64,000 bases of DNA, from the NCBI GenBank assembly GCA_963854835.1, contig OY978526.1:12045277-12109276 (forward strand), in the 5' to 3' direction. Source of the stretch: Megamerina dolium (taxonomy: Eukaryota > Arthropoda > Insecta > Diptera > Megamerinidae). Below, one piece after another: positions 26,057-37,505 of the stretch. The notes under the pieces were generated by a model. The model worked only from the letters and a program-made list of their open reading frames with translations. It was not told the origin of the DNA and ran no database searches. A program made the translations under genes and the position numbers. Each line of letters begins with the position of its first letter. Position 1 is the first letter of the stretch.

Positions 26057-26420
26057 AAAAAAAAAAAATAAATATGTGGCACTTAAAGCCCCAAAGGGCT
26101 CATTGGCCGAGCTTCTCTTCTATTACTGTTGTGCGTCTTAAATTTTGGACAGTATTAGAATGGACCTACTTATTTTAGCCGGTTCCGAACGGCAGAACAC
26201 TTGTGACATCACTTTTTCTGAGCTTTGTCACAGAGTTCTTTTTAGAAGCTTTTTCATGGCAAGTTGTTACTGTCGGAAGAATTGCCAATTGCTTGCCGAC
26301 AGGTGGGTACCATTCGAAAGAAAAATCTTTTCGATATAAAATTTGTTATGCATCAGCCGGGGATTGAACCACGACCTACAGATCAGAAGGCGAACACACT
26401 AACCACTGAGCTACGTCACC
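26057..26420 (-). mobile_element. tRNA-derived SINE, copy A
   Basis: The element reads right to left. Its 5' head is tRNA-like, with A box TAGCTCAGTGG (26403-26413) and B box GGTTCAATCCC (26360-26370), followed by an unrelated body of about 280 bp and a T-rich 3' end. It is flanked by a perfect 13-bp target-site duplication, CACATTAAGGAGA (26044-26056 and 26421-26433), which proves insertion by target-primed integration and fixes the ends. It carries no real coding sequence; short open frames across it are accidental. This copy is the left recombination partner of the 10.8-kb tandem duplication. Confidence 0.9.
26360..26413 (-). promoter_or_regulatory. Internal RNA polymerase III promoter (A and B boxes) of SINE A
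   Basis: The A box (26403-26413) fits TRGYNNARNGG and the B box (26360-26370) fits GGTTCRANNCC, with 32 bp between them. That is normal tRNA-gene geometry. The 3' end of the element is a T run that could act as a Pol III terminator. Confidence 0.8.
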
Positions 26421-26692
26421 CACATTAAGGAGATCATTGCAAATAAATGAATAAAATCGCAATATCGTATTTACGTTAGATGAACTTGCATCTGAAAAAA
26501 CCTGTCTATATTTGGTTATCAGCATTAACCACTATTTTACTGCTTTCCAATTTTTTTCACCTTTTGAAAAATAATTCAAAAAAATTTCTGCTCAAAATAT
26601 TCATTTTAATTTTATGGTAATAATATAATTTAAATTTTTGACTTTCGACAGAGTAATTCTTTAAACATAAATTTCTTGAAATTTTTGTACTA

Positions 26693-27966
26693 CGAGGGCG
26701 GATTGATAATGAAGCTACCTAAGTAGGAAAGAAACATTTTTTTTTTTCAAAAACTATTTATTTCTCAACATAGTCTCCTTTTACTTCGACACACTTAGTA
26801 AGACGATATTCCAACTTTTTTATACTATCTGAATAATATGATTTCGGGAACCCCTCAAATACCTGGTTAGTTTCGGTAATGACTTTTTCGTTTGAGCTGA
26901 ATCTTTTTCCTGCGAGCCATTTTTTCAAGTTTGGAAACAGGAAAAAGTCACTAGGAGCTAAATCTGGACTATAAGGTGGATGATCAACCAATTCGAAGTG
27001 TAGTTCACGTAATTTTAGCATCGAATCTAATGCTGTGTGAACCGGTGCGTTGTCTTGAAGAAAGAGCACTTATTTCTTCTTTAAATGTCGTCGTTTTTTC
27101 TTGATTGCATCATTCAATTTATCCAATAATGCACGATAATACATTCCTGTGATTGTGGATCCTTTTTCAAGATAATCGATAAGCAATATTCCGAGTGCAT
27201 CCCAAAATACAGTGGCCAGCCGATTTCACTGTCTTCGCCTTCTTCGGAGCACTTCCACCAGCTTCCACCCATTGTTTCGATTCATTTTTGGTGTCAAGTG
27301 TATAGTGGTGGACCCACGTTTCATCAACAGTTATTAATCGACGCCAAAAATCAACAGGATTACGCTTTATCATGTCCAAACACCGCTGTGAAGTGGTCTC
27401 TCGAACTCGTTTTGTTTCGACACTGAGCAAACGCGGCACCCATCTTGCCGATAGCTTTTTCATATGCAAATGTTCATGCAAAATGTTGAACACACATTCA
27501 TATGAGATGTTTACCATTTCAACAATATCACGCAACTTGATTCGGCGATCATTCATAACGATATCGAGGATTTTCTTGATATTTTCTTCAGTAACCACCT
27601 CTTTTGGCCTTCCTGTTGATGGTATTGTTGCAGTGCTTGTTCGGCCGCGTTTAAATTCAGCAATCCAATATTTTATCATGTAATCTAACGGAGCAGACTC
27701 ACCGTAATGTTTATCGAGCTTTTCTTTTGTCTCTTTCGCCGTTTTCCCTTTCAAATAATAGTGTTTAATCACTGCACGAAATTCGCTTTTTTCCATTTTT
27801 CAAGAAACACAAAAGTTGGTTACTTCAAACGACTACAACAAATAAACTAATCAATGAATTTGGGTGAAATTTTAACAGCTGACGTTTGACAGATCGCGAT
27901 TCCAAAGGTTTTGTGTTTATGCTGCCTTTTTCGTACTTAGGTAGCTTCTTTATCAATCCGCCCTCG
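26693..27966 (-). mobile_element. mariner (DD34D) transposon, unit 1 copy, 1,274 bp
   Basis: The terminal inverted repeats begin CGAGGGCGGATTGATAA at both ends and stay similar for about 38 bp (…GAAGCTACCTAAGTA). TA dinucleotides flank the element (26691-26692 and 27967-27968). The length and the encoded protein are those of a full-size mariner. The transposase lies on the minus strand and is broken (see pseudogene). The sequence is close to intact, so the insertion is fairly young and older than the tandem duplication that copied it. Confidence 0.93.
26758..27796 (-). pseudogene. mariner transposase pseudogene, unit 1
   Basis: This is the transposase for the surrounding mariner. It starts MEKSEFRAVIKHYYLKGK at 27796. 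Residues 1-110 form the paired helix-turn-helix DNA-binding region, the mariner signature WVPRLL is at residues 119-124, and the first catalytic Asp is D158 in VDETWVHHY. After KTVKSAG an apparent 11-bp deletion (near 27212) shifts the frame. The next frame continues VFWDALGI, with the second catalytic Asp region. A TAA at 27070-27072 then stands where the family has Lys, just before VLFLQDNAPVHT. From QDN to SDFFLF the spacing is 34 residues, so the type is DD34D. The protein ends KGDYVEK at 26758. Similarity to MEK-starting mariners such as Himar1 suggests the irritans group; that is inference. One frameshift and one nonsense codon inactivate it. Confidence 0.92.
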
Positions 27967-27968
27967 TA

Positions 27969-29855
27969 TAATATATAATTAAATTCAAATGTCTATAATA
28001 TAATTAGAAAAGATAATACTTTATGGAATTTTCATATTATTTTGTCTAAGTATATTTCTAACCAAATTCTGCTTGCTTGCATCAAAAATGATGATAAAAA
28101 TATTATTCCAGTGTCGTTGCTATGCTGGTTTGAAAATACCCAACTTCAGCAAATTCATCATATACCACTTCTATATCATTTGTTGCTAAGCATATAACAT
28201 CAACAAATGCAGTATACGTAAACAACGTGACGAGAGATGACTTTTGTATATGAAAATGTGGGAAATGGAAAGTAAGCCAAAGGATGACAAAAAAAAAAAA
28301 CCCATTGAGAATGAGTAACTAAGGAGTTCAACACAAAACTATTATACCATAACTATCAGTAACAGAAATGATTGCATAAAATGAAACAGCTGAAAATACG
28401 AACGTCATTAAAATACGAAAACAAAGAAAAAGTATTTACGATATCAACAACTGGCATCAGGGTTGAATTGAGCATAAAAAGATCTACGACAACATATATG
28501 TACTATACATTCAAGGATTTATTTACTTTCAAACGCAACACGTGCGCACTTGTGGTACCAATAAGAACAAATATCTCAATTACATACATAAATACGTAAC
28601 AAAATTTCCCCGTTTCATTCGAAGTTTCCTCTCAAACATGAAATCTATTATGTATCCACATTTGCAATATCGAAAAGTTGCAGAAACATGTCGGATACAT
28701 GAATAGGAGTGTAAACAAATGTTGCCGAACGAACGAAATTATTTTTTTGGTAGTTGTTGTGAAATACATTTTTATAATTTGTTATATTTTTATATATGTA
28801 TTTGTTATATAATTCTGTTACCAAAATGTTCCAAGCAATAAGAGTAATTAATAGTAGAATAAAAATCTGAAAATATTTCTTATTCATTTTTTTCAAAAGT
28901 AAATATGAGATACGAAAAGTGTTTACAATTAGCAACTGAAGGTATTCTGTAATAAGTAAGCTGGCATCATTATACTTTCGATTTACATTTGCGATTTACG
29001 GGAAAATAAAAACACATACAATATCGTAAATTTTTGTTGCTGACATCTGGCTTGTTGCAAAAACTCTAGCAACATTTGAACATATTCAAATTCGAATTCA
29101 ACATCCATGGGGTGGCGATTTTTTTGAGCTGTAAAGTTATTCAATAATCTGAATTGAATTGAGTGGCATTGAATTGCATTGAGTTGACCGACCTGAGCTG
29201 ACTACTCAGTACTAGTACTTGAAGCAACAGTAGTCCATACTAATCAGTTGGACTGTAAGCACGTGTTCTTTATACCTGCTTTATTTAGTGTCGATTTTTC
29301 GTAATTGATTATCAGCACTGCTGCTTGTTTTAATACGAATATGTGATATTACGTGTTTTCTCTTGATTGATAGATGCTAATATAGAAAACGTTCTTTATT
29401 ATGTATTTAAATATATTTTTAATATATTTATTTTGTATTAATTACATATATTTCTTTCTTTCAAATTGCTTTAATTATTGTGATTCATATTGATATCATT
29501 TTTATACCTAATGTGAATGTAGAATAAAATTAAATATTCCATTCTTTATAAATACTTGAATTGTGGAAAAAAAAAACGAAAATGAAGCTAATGAAAATTG
29601 ATGTGATAAGTAGTATATATTTGAGTCCATAAATGATGTATACTGTCTTGAATAACCATTTACAGCAGATGTTGACAGTTCTTTCGAACTGTAAGTGACT
29701 GCGACCTAAGGGAATGACGAAATTTTTGTAATTTCAAAATTGCAATTAATATTTGGCAGTTGCAGCTGCATATATGTGGTGCGTATTTAATGATATTATT
29801 ATCATCATTATTCTTAAATATAAATATATATATAAACAGTAAATATAAATACATA
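27969..29855. other. Unassigned AT-rich DNA, unit 1
   Basis: No gene was recognised. The frame at 28648-28935 (minus) has a hydrophobic Ile/Leu-rich stretch but looks like a translation of AT-rich DNA. A locally more mixed segment (about 29140-29280) has the phrase gaattgcattgagttgaccg and an actaatcagttgg that resembles an insect initiator. This is too weak to call a promoter. The same sequence is repeated 10,813 bp downstream. Confidence 0.5.
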
Positions 29856-29858
29856 CAG

Positions 29859-29914
29859 TAGCTTAGTGGCTAATGTATTTGCCTTCTGTGCATTACGTTG
29901 ACAAGTTGATTCCC
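29859..29914 (+). repeat. Degenerate tRNA-like SINE head, unit 1
   Basis: TAGCTTAGTGG (29859-29869, A-box-like) is followed 34 bp later by AGTTGATTCCC (29904-29914, B-box-like). The phrase TTGCCTTCTGTGCAT between them resembles the anticodon region of the SINE heads elsewhere in the window. It lacks acceptor-stem pairing, so it is probably an old SINE fragment rather than a tRNA gene. Confidence 0.55.
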
Positions 29915-30021
29915 AGTTCATACAACTCAATAGCAATTTAAAGACAAAAATAGTTTAATTTTATTCAGATAGACATTTATTATTACGAAAGCCTAGGCGT
30001 CAGAATACAAATATTAAAAAC

Positions 30022-31591
30022 AAAAAAATCTCCTTACAGTCGGCTGGGGCCGACCAAACTATACCCTGCATATGTAGATTTATATATAAAAAGTTTACTC
30101 GAATATCCAACTTTTCTTTTATTTCCACTTTTCGAGAAACAATTTTTGCATATACTACTAATTTACACCCGAAATATGGTTGACTTTGACGAAGTAAAAG
30201 GATTTTAATATAATTCCGAGGCTTAGTATGAGAGCTATATAAAAAGTGGGCGTGGCTTACCACTTTCTAGTAAATCCAATTAATTTTTCAATGTTAATCC
30301 ACACCTTAAATTTGGTGTCCTACGTTGAATAGTTTCTAAGTTATGGTGGTTAACATTTTTGTTTAATTTCCTCAACTTTGTATGGGAGCCCCAATAAGAA
30401 GTGGGCGTGGTACGAAGATTTTTCGCCAGATTATTTCCGACTACGATATTAATTTAAGTGTCAATTATGGTTATTGTAGACAGAAGATTGCCGAAGTTAC
30501 AGCTGTTTCAATTTAAAATTTGTATGGGGGCTACGATAAACACTGGGCGTGGTGCGCCCATTTTCTGTGAGCCTAGTTGCTCATACAATACTAATCCATA
30601 CCCTAAGTCTCGTTGTCCTAGGCTAAATGGTTTGTAAGCTATGGAGCTTAACATTTTAGTTTAATTCACTCGACTTTGTATGGGAGACCCATGAAGGAGT
30701 GGGCGTGGCACACTGATTTTCTGCCAGATTTTTGCCGACTACGATATTAATTTAAGTGTCAATTATGGTTATTCTAGACAGAAGATTGCCGAAGTTACAG
30801 CTGTTTCAATTTAAAATTTGTATGGGGGCTACAATAAACACTGGGCGTGGTGCGCCCATTTTCTGTGAGCCTAGTTGCTTGTACAATACTAATCCACACC
30901 TTAAATCTCGTTATTCTACGCTAAATAGTTTGCAAGTTATAACCGGTAACATTTTTTTTAATTTCCGCAACATTGTATGGGAGACCCAAAAAGGAGTAGG
31001 CGTGGCACATTGATTTTCTGCCATATTATTTCTGACTACCGTGTTAATCTAAGTGTCAATTATGGTTATTCTAGACAGAAGATTGTAGAAGTTACAGCAG
31101 TTTCAATTTAAAAGAAGTACAGACACTTTGTATGGGAGCTACGCTAGAAAGTAGGCGTGGCTCATCCACTTTTGGTGAGGTTATATAGTAGTATAATATA
31201 ACTCTATGTGCAAAATATATTTGTCCCAAGTGGTATATTGTGTGAGTTATAGCAAGTTAAAGATTTTGAAAATTTCGAGGTTAGTCGCTTTGAATGCTTG
31301 GTGTGGGCGTGGTTATTGACCGATCATGCCCAATATCAATCCCCTCCGTACCCTTGGATCATAGATTACTTATGCCAAATTTCATCGAAATAGCTCAATA
31401 TTTACTCAAGTTATCGTGCGAACCAGCCAGGTGACAGACAGACGGACGGACGGACATCATTAAATCGAAAATTTAATCGACGCTGATCACGAATATATAT
31501 CCATGTCTATATCTCCGGAGATTCCTTCAAGTGGACACAAACATCTGACCGAAATGAATATACCATGCATATTGCATTATGCAGGGTATAA
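30022..31591 (-). mobile_element. DINE-1/Helentron-like element, copy 2 (unit 1)
   Basis: It has the same structure as the nested copy: a stem-loop and T-tailed 3' end at the left, subterminal inverted repeats near both ends, and a short (GTCY)n stretch (about 31434-31456). It carries eight GGCGTGG cores: 30248, 30403, 30545, 30701, 30843, 30998, 31153 and 31305. It is about 340 bp shorter than the nested copy: two internal units fewer and a shorter microsatellite. There is no coding capacity. The left end abuts a short A run, which matches the T-T insertion preference known for Helentron-related elements. Confidence 0.75.
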
Positions 31592-31876
31592 AAATGGTTT
31601 TAAAAACATTTTAATTTTTTTTAATAGTCATTTTAACATTAATCGTAATATTATTCTCTACGAATATTGTAAAGCACAAATAATGAAATTGAAATGAAAA
31701 AATGTATAGTTTTTCACGAATCATTAAATTAAATCCACAATCAATTCGATAGAACAAATACATTTTGAATTTCTTTATATTTAATTATCATAATTAATGA
31801 TAATTTAAAAAGTACATTTATGCGTTAACAAATACATGTACAATACAATACAATACAATATATATTTAGCTCTTAA

Positions 31877-32607
31877 GGGGGTGTTCTCGTCTAGAATGCC
31901 GATTTTAGGCTGTTTTTCAAAAAATTATTTTGGAGCTACAAGGCAACATGCAATATTCTGGTTTTTTGCTTGTTGTTCCTTATTATTTGGAGAACAGAAA
32001 CTCATATTTGTGTCAAAAAATTTTATTTTCTAAGTACAAATTTTCAGTGGTCAATGTGACCTTGTCACGCTGATTTTCACTGCTGGCCGATAAGAAATTT
32101 CGGGAACCAGTAATCTGAAACAGAAATGGGTATGCAATTATTAATCTGCAATAAATTCCGCGGATGCTAAACCACAGTTTTAGTCAAAATGTTGATTAGA
32201 AACAAAATGGTGGCCATATGAAAAAAAATTGTCTAGTTTTGCCACCTTTTTTTACCTTTAGAGTGCTTGAAAATATATTTAACAATAATTTTTTGATGAA
32301 AACTTTGGTTTAGCATCCAATGAAAACTATCTAGAACATTTTCCCAAAATTTCAAGTCGATACCTCTCATAGTTGCTGAGAAAAGTTATCGGCCAGTACA
32401 AAAAATGTGGTTTCGAGAAAAACGCGTTTAAAGTTTCGACATGACATGATCGGCGAGCTGAGATTACTTCAATTAACATGCAAAAAAGTGGGTACTGAGT
32501 TTGCGGATTGAAAAACGACTTTGGAGGGTGATAGTATATAGTATAAGGTACAATAAAACGCCAAAAAAAAAATCGATTTTTTCAAACTTCTACCCGGGAA
32601 CACCCCC
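31877..32607. mobile_element. TTAA-flanked MITE, 731 bp (unit 1)
   Basis: The terminal inverted repeats are GGGGGTGTTCTCG at the left and GGGGGTGTTCCCG (inverted) at the right, directly bordered by TTAA on both sides (31873-31876 and 32608-32611). TTAA target duplication is typical of piggyBac-type transposases, so a piggyBac-mobilised MITE is likely; the GGGGG start is not the classic piggyBac end, so the superfamily is inferred. The interior contains tggtttcgagaaaaacgcg and encodes no transposase. Confidence 0.75.
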
Positions 32608-33346
32608 TTAATGATATGTCCATTTAATCAAATAAAATACATAAAACTAATGAATTACATATACATCTCTAAATACAATTTATACAATTTCGATTATCGT
32701 CTTCATCAAGATCATCATTATTATAAAAGTAAAATATATTGAAACCACAACAGTATTTTTTTACACACGTTTTTTACCACTTATATACATATACATATCG
32801 CACCTCGCACCCAACGTTGTGATGCCTATGAAAGGAAAATATAAAAGGTCAATGTGGTTTTTGTGTGGCCAACAACAAAAATGAGAAAAAAGAAAATAAA
32901 TAATTATTGATTACCATCACAAATTGATTGAACATTTCATCCAAATCTTTACTAATAATAAAAATCTCTTCAAATTCGAAGGTGTGAAATTTTCGAACAG
33001 AATTATTTGATATACTCAGTATGTAAGTATATTTAATGCTTACTATGACTTTGACATGACATCTTAATACTTTCAACATTTCAACATTACCATTGCCATC
33101 GTTAACATCATGATTATCTACATTATTTGGTTTGGCATTAACAACATATTCATTACCATTTAGCTTACATACCATGACATTAGCATCTGTTGCATTAATT
33201 CATGTGTAAAAACGCACGAACTTTATAAAATAAAATGAAAGAAAATAAAATTAAGTAAAGTAATAATCATCGATTATATTTGGGAATTTTAATTATTCAG
33301 AATTATTTGAATTTGTCCTGGTATAAATATTATACATAAATATATG

Positions 33347-33374
33347 TATACCCAAGCGTTGGAGCTTGGGTATA
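33347..33374. repeat. Perfect 11-bp inverted repeat with 6-nt loop
   Basis: Arms TATACCCAAGC and GCTTGGGTATA flank the loop GTTGGA. The TATACCC/GGGTATA ends resemble the subterminal repeats of the DINE-like elements, so this may be a relic of a related element. Perfect pairing over 22 bases is unusual here. Confidence 0.85.
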
Positions 33375-33886
33375 AGAGATCTGAAATTGCACTTTCAAAG
33401 TAAATGTATGTAGTTCTATGGAGTCCGATTAGTACTTCCTTTGAACGACACAGTGTAAAGACTAAAAGTTTCATATAGAAGCACCAGAACTGGGATCGAT
33501 AGAATGTAGTACTCACTTAACTTTTCCCGGACTAAGTCATTTCACTATAGTGTGCCGACAGTCAATACTACTATAATTTGAACGCATTTTATATATAATA
33601 TTTTTCTACAATATTTTTGTCCATATGAATTTATTTCCACAAACACATACTTACACATATATACATAAGTGTATATCTGTACACAAATTCATAAATTGTA
33701 TGTAGAACATAATGTAGACGATCCCTGCAAAAAATGCGACTTGTCCGGTATCAGTTTCAAAATAATCTTTTGATCTCTTTATATGGAATGAACTGTTCCC
33801 TTTTGTTCGAGTATGCCCTATGAAGAGACTAATTGTACCTTTTTATACCCGAACGTATATAAATGTAGATCAGTTGCATGGTTAGA

Positions 33887-34165
33887 AATTTTCATTCAAT
33901 GCATTATAATTCTCATGTACATTTAGGTTTGAATTATATGACAATTAGTCGCACGGTGAGGAATTTTCATTCAATGCATTATAATTCTCAAGTACATTTT
34001 CATTTCAATTATTTAACAATTTAACCATTTTTGCTCTTCGCCTCTATTCGAATCAAAATAATATATTTTTATTAATTGCATTATAATTTTCGGGTAAAAA
34101 AAATAAATGATCATAGAATTTATTTTCACTCTTTGCATTATAAATTCCAATTCATATATTTCAAA
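33887..34165. repeat. Degenerate short tandem repeat with GCATTATAATT core
   Basis: 'aattttcattcaat' occurs at 33887 and 33962, 75 bp apart, each followed by gcattataattctca. Two more diverged cores lie near 34078 and 34136. This is an old local duplication. Confidence 0.6.
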
Positions 34166-36872
34166 TTAAATATTAATTAAATAAAACTTACCTGGGTACC
34201 CAACATCGTGTGTTTTGTTATCGTATGTTCTATCACCGTCGCTCAACCACCAATGCTAACCTGTAACACACTATTGTTGACTTAAAAACGAATCACTTGA
34301 AAGTGTAGATGTAGAAAATCTCTAAATATAATAATTAATTAAACAATTCATCCCCAAAAGATTAATTCCAGACTACTCTCCTTAGAGGTTAGTCGCACAA
34401 TTTTTTTGTAGGGATACGAGGAGAATGATTGAAAATTTGAGAATATGTAAATTTTTATAGTCATTGATTTCGGTTCACATCAAATGATAACATGATATGC
34501 GGATCACAATTTACTTATGTGTGTGCGTTTGTATATTTTTTGGAATATTAACGTATACTAATGTAAATAAATATATGTGTAGAATTTCATATTGTATCAA
34601 ACATTCCCAAAATAGTTTCATTACAAAAATAGTGATGTGAAACTATTTATATTTGGCGATGATTTTCATGGAAAGCGAAAACTAAAAATAATATATTACG
34701 CACATGACCTAAAAATATCACAAATATTAGATGGTGTGAAAAAATATTATATTTAAACAATATAGGTATTGCATGTATATCAATATTACACTCACGATTT
34801 CAATATGTTTTCAACATTTCCTTGGAATTAGATGAATATATATTTAGTAACTTTGTTATAGGTTAATAATATATATGAATAAGGTTAACTTATCCTCCTA
34901 ATTGGTTTTTTCTCCAAGACATTGGATCTTTCGTATTTAAAAATTACATGGAGCAATCGTATGCATGTAATAAACACGAATACAAGTGTGTATGCTGTAT
35001 CTGTAAAAATTAAGGTAAAAAAAAAATTACACTGTTAATCGAACAGATAATTGTGTAAGGAAGCATTAAATCAATTACCATATCAAGCAGTATGAGAATT
35101 GACATATGCATATAGACATCACAATGGCAATCATATTGAACCACATACAAATTCCCATCGACTAGGAAACAAAATAAAAAAAAAAATCTTAAAATGATTT
35201 TGTTATACATCTTCGTACGAGCTGGTTTAAAGAAAATCTTGATATAAAATTTTATGTTATTTTTTTTTTATGTGCCATCATATTTAGGAGCTCAGAATCG
35301 TAAATACACGTTATACGAGTAATACTCTCTAATATGTACACTTGGTGGCAATGATGTATATGGATAATATAAAACTCAATTGCCTGTGTATATTCCTGTA
35401 GAAAATTGTGTAACAAATCGTTCAGTAGGACCATCATGATATCATTTTAGTCCTGTACTTTAATAAAATATGTGTGCAAGTTACATCAAAGTACATAGGT
35501 GTGATCATCCAAGTTTAAATTTACTTTATGTGGTGTTTAAGTGTAGATTTAGTTAATATCTAGTGAAGATCTTCCGATTGCTTTTTCAATATCAATGAAG
35601 CACTCCTCATATTACAAATGCCTACATTCGCATTAGTACTTGCACTAGTGCTTGGAAGTACCTATTCTAATTTGTTTTGGAGAGTAAAGTAGAATTCTAC
35701 ATATTAAATGATATTCAAATAAATTATGTAAATCCCTATTATGACACTAGAGAAAGTGTTAAATATGTTTCCCTATCTAAATGGTGTACACATCATTTCT
35801 GCACTAATACACAAAATATCCAATCGTATTCACGTTGAATCAAACGACTCAATTCGACAATAAAAATAAATAAATATATCAATAAAATGAAAGAAGGAAA
35901 AGAAGAAATGTAGTGAAATCAAAAGCGTTATGGGTTTGGAAAAAAATCAAATAAAACCGAAATAAAAGTAAAAGTTATAAAATATAAAAACAACAACAAC
36001 AACAAAGTGCTTCTACATGAATTCAAACACTCAGAGACGCACAAACATACTACAGATACACGAACACAATGACCTATTCCACATATAATATAAAGGTGAA
36101 AACGAATAAAAAAATTTATTTGACCGCAATAACAACAACAGCTATTTATGAATACACATAAATGTTTGCTGTCATACATATATCGTATGACTCTGTATAC
36201 TTATGGTACATACAGCCTGCAGTAACTGTGAGTATAATATAAGAATTGGAGTGCAGAAATTGTCGCTAGAAGGTTAAGAGCTCGTCAGAAGTAACATTGA
36301 GAAATTTTGCAAATATTTTTATAAATAATGTTTTCCAATTTTAATATTTATATTAGGTTTTCTGGAGAAGAAAAGTTCAAAAAATTCACACAATAATATA
36401 TTTTTCTAATGAAATGAAGAATATGCTAGAAAAAGGCGAATCTAGATAATGTATAATGCAGTTTTCATATACACTGAGCTAAAGAAGAAAATGTAAAGGT
36501 TTCATAAAAGACATTTTCTTCAAAAGCTAATTGAAAGAAATGCGGGCTCATCATTGCCCAAAGTAGTGTCGCGAAAATGGCAAAAGTGATGCCTGATGAA
36601 TGGATAAAATTGATTTAGGTATTCGGTTATAGAAGCTACAAAATTTTGATATTTTTATAAAAGAACATAAATGTGATATTTCGGCATATTTCCCGATTCT
36701 GAATAGCACAGAGGGTGATTTCTGGTGCAAAATTATTTGCATAGATGAAAAATTAAATGAAAAAATAACAAAATCTCGTCATAAAGTTCTACACAGGATG
36801 ATGATATAGGTGAACGCTTTGAAAATTTCCGAGCTGCAATGATTTGGGGGGAAATTCTCCTATACGGATTAT

Positions 36873-37233
36873 AAAATAAAAATAAATATGTGGCACTTAA
36901 AGCCCCGAGGGCTCATTGGTTGAGCTTCTCTTCCATTACTGTTGTGCGTGTTAAATTTTTGGACAGTATTAGAAGGGACCTACATATTTTAGCCGGTTCC
37001 GAATGGCAGAACCCTTGTGACATCACTTTTTCTGAGCTTTGTCACAGAGTTCTTTAAGAAGCTTTTTCATGGCAAGTTGTTACTGTCGGAAGAATTGCCA
37101 ATTGCTTGCCGACAGGTGGGTACCATTCGAAAGAAAAATCTTTTCGATATAAAATTTGTTATGCATCAGCCGGGGATTGAACCACGACCTACAGATCAGA
37201 AGGCGAACACACTAACCACTGAGCTACGTCACC
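36873..37233 (-). mobile_element. Hybrid tRNA-derived SINE at the duplication junction
   Basis: This SINE has mismatched flanks. Its left flank (ATACGGATTAT, 36862-36872) is the target duplication of the right SINE, and its right flank (CACATTAAGGAGA, 37234-37246) is that of the left SINE. From the left end to 37056 its sequence follows the right SINE (for example ccccgagggc, ggttgagc, tctttaagaagc). From 37110 onward it follows the left SINE (gccgacagg, ccattcg, gatataaaat, ctacagatc). It therefore arose by recombination, not by insertion. Confidence 0.93.
37057..37109. other. Recombination breakpoint interval (53 bp)
   Basis: The last base specific to the right SINE is at 37056 and the first base specific to the left SINE is at 37110. 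All three SINEs are identical in between, so the exchange is somewhere in these 53 bp. Confidence 0.9.
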
Positions 37234-37505
37234 CACATTAAGGAGATCATTGCAAATAAATGAATAAAATCGCAATATCGTATTTACGTTAGATGAACTT
37301 GCATCTGAAAAAACCTGTCTATATTTGGTTATCAGCATTAACCACTATTTTACTGCTTTCCAATTTTTTTCACCTTTTGAAAAATAATTCAAAAAAATTT
37401 CTGCTCAAAATATTCATTTTAATTTTATGGTAATAATATAATTTAAATTTTTGACTTTCGACAGAGTAATTCTTTAAACATAAATTTCTTGAAATTTTTG
37501 TACTA

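Larger units (their letters stand above)
32612..36872. other. Unassigned AT-rich DNA, unit 1
   Basis: No gene was recognised on either strand. It contains the hairpin at 33347 and the 75-bp-type repeat at 33887 listed separately. An AAC run lies near 35989-36005. The whole stretch is repeated at +10,813. Confidence 0.5.
26244..37056 (+). repeat. 10,813-bp tandem segmental duplication, unit 1
   Basis: Every feature in this span recurs at exactly +10,813 bp in unit 2, with no net insertion or deletion. The single substitution noticed by eye is at 27945 (c) versus 38758 (g). The boundaries are set inside SINE copies, because the middle SINE changes from right-partner type to left-partner type there. 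Contents in order: SINE A head, mariner, unassigned AT-rich DNA, tRNA-like SINE head, DINE-like element, TTAA MITE, hairpin, a short 75-bp-type repeat, unassigned DNA, and the tail part of the middle SINE. Confidence 0.95.

Noticed and set aside
26360..26413. Possible functional tRNA gene
   Set aside because: The A and B boxes are good, but acceptor-stem pairing is missing, the sequence continues into a SINE body, and target-site duplications flank the whole element.
28648..28935. 95-residue minus-strand frame with a hydrophobic stretch
   Set aside because: Composition is as expected from AT-rich DNA; it appears twice only because of the segmental duplication, and no family is recognisable.
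29140..29280. Possible insect core promoter (initiator-like actaatcagttgg)
   Set aside because: A single short match with no downstream exon or coding frame; chance is the simpler explanation.
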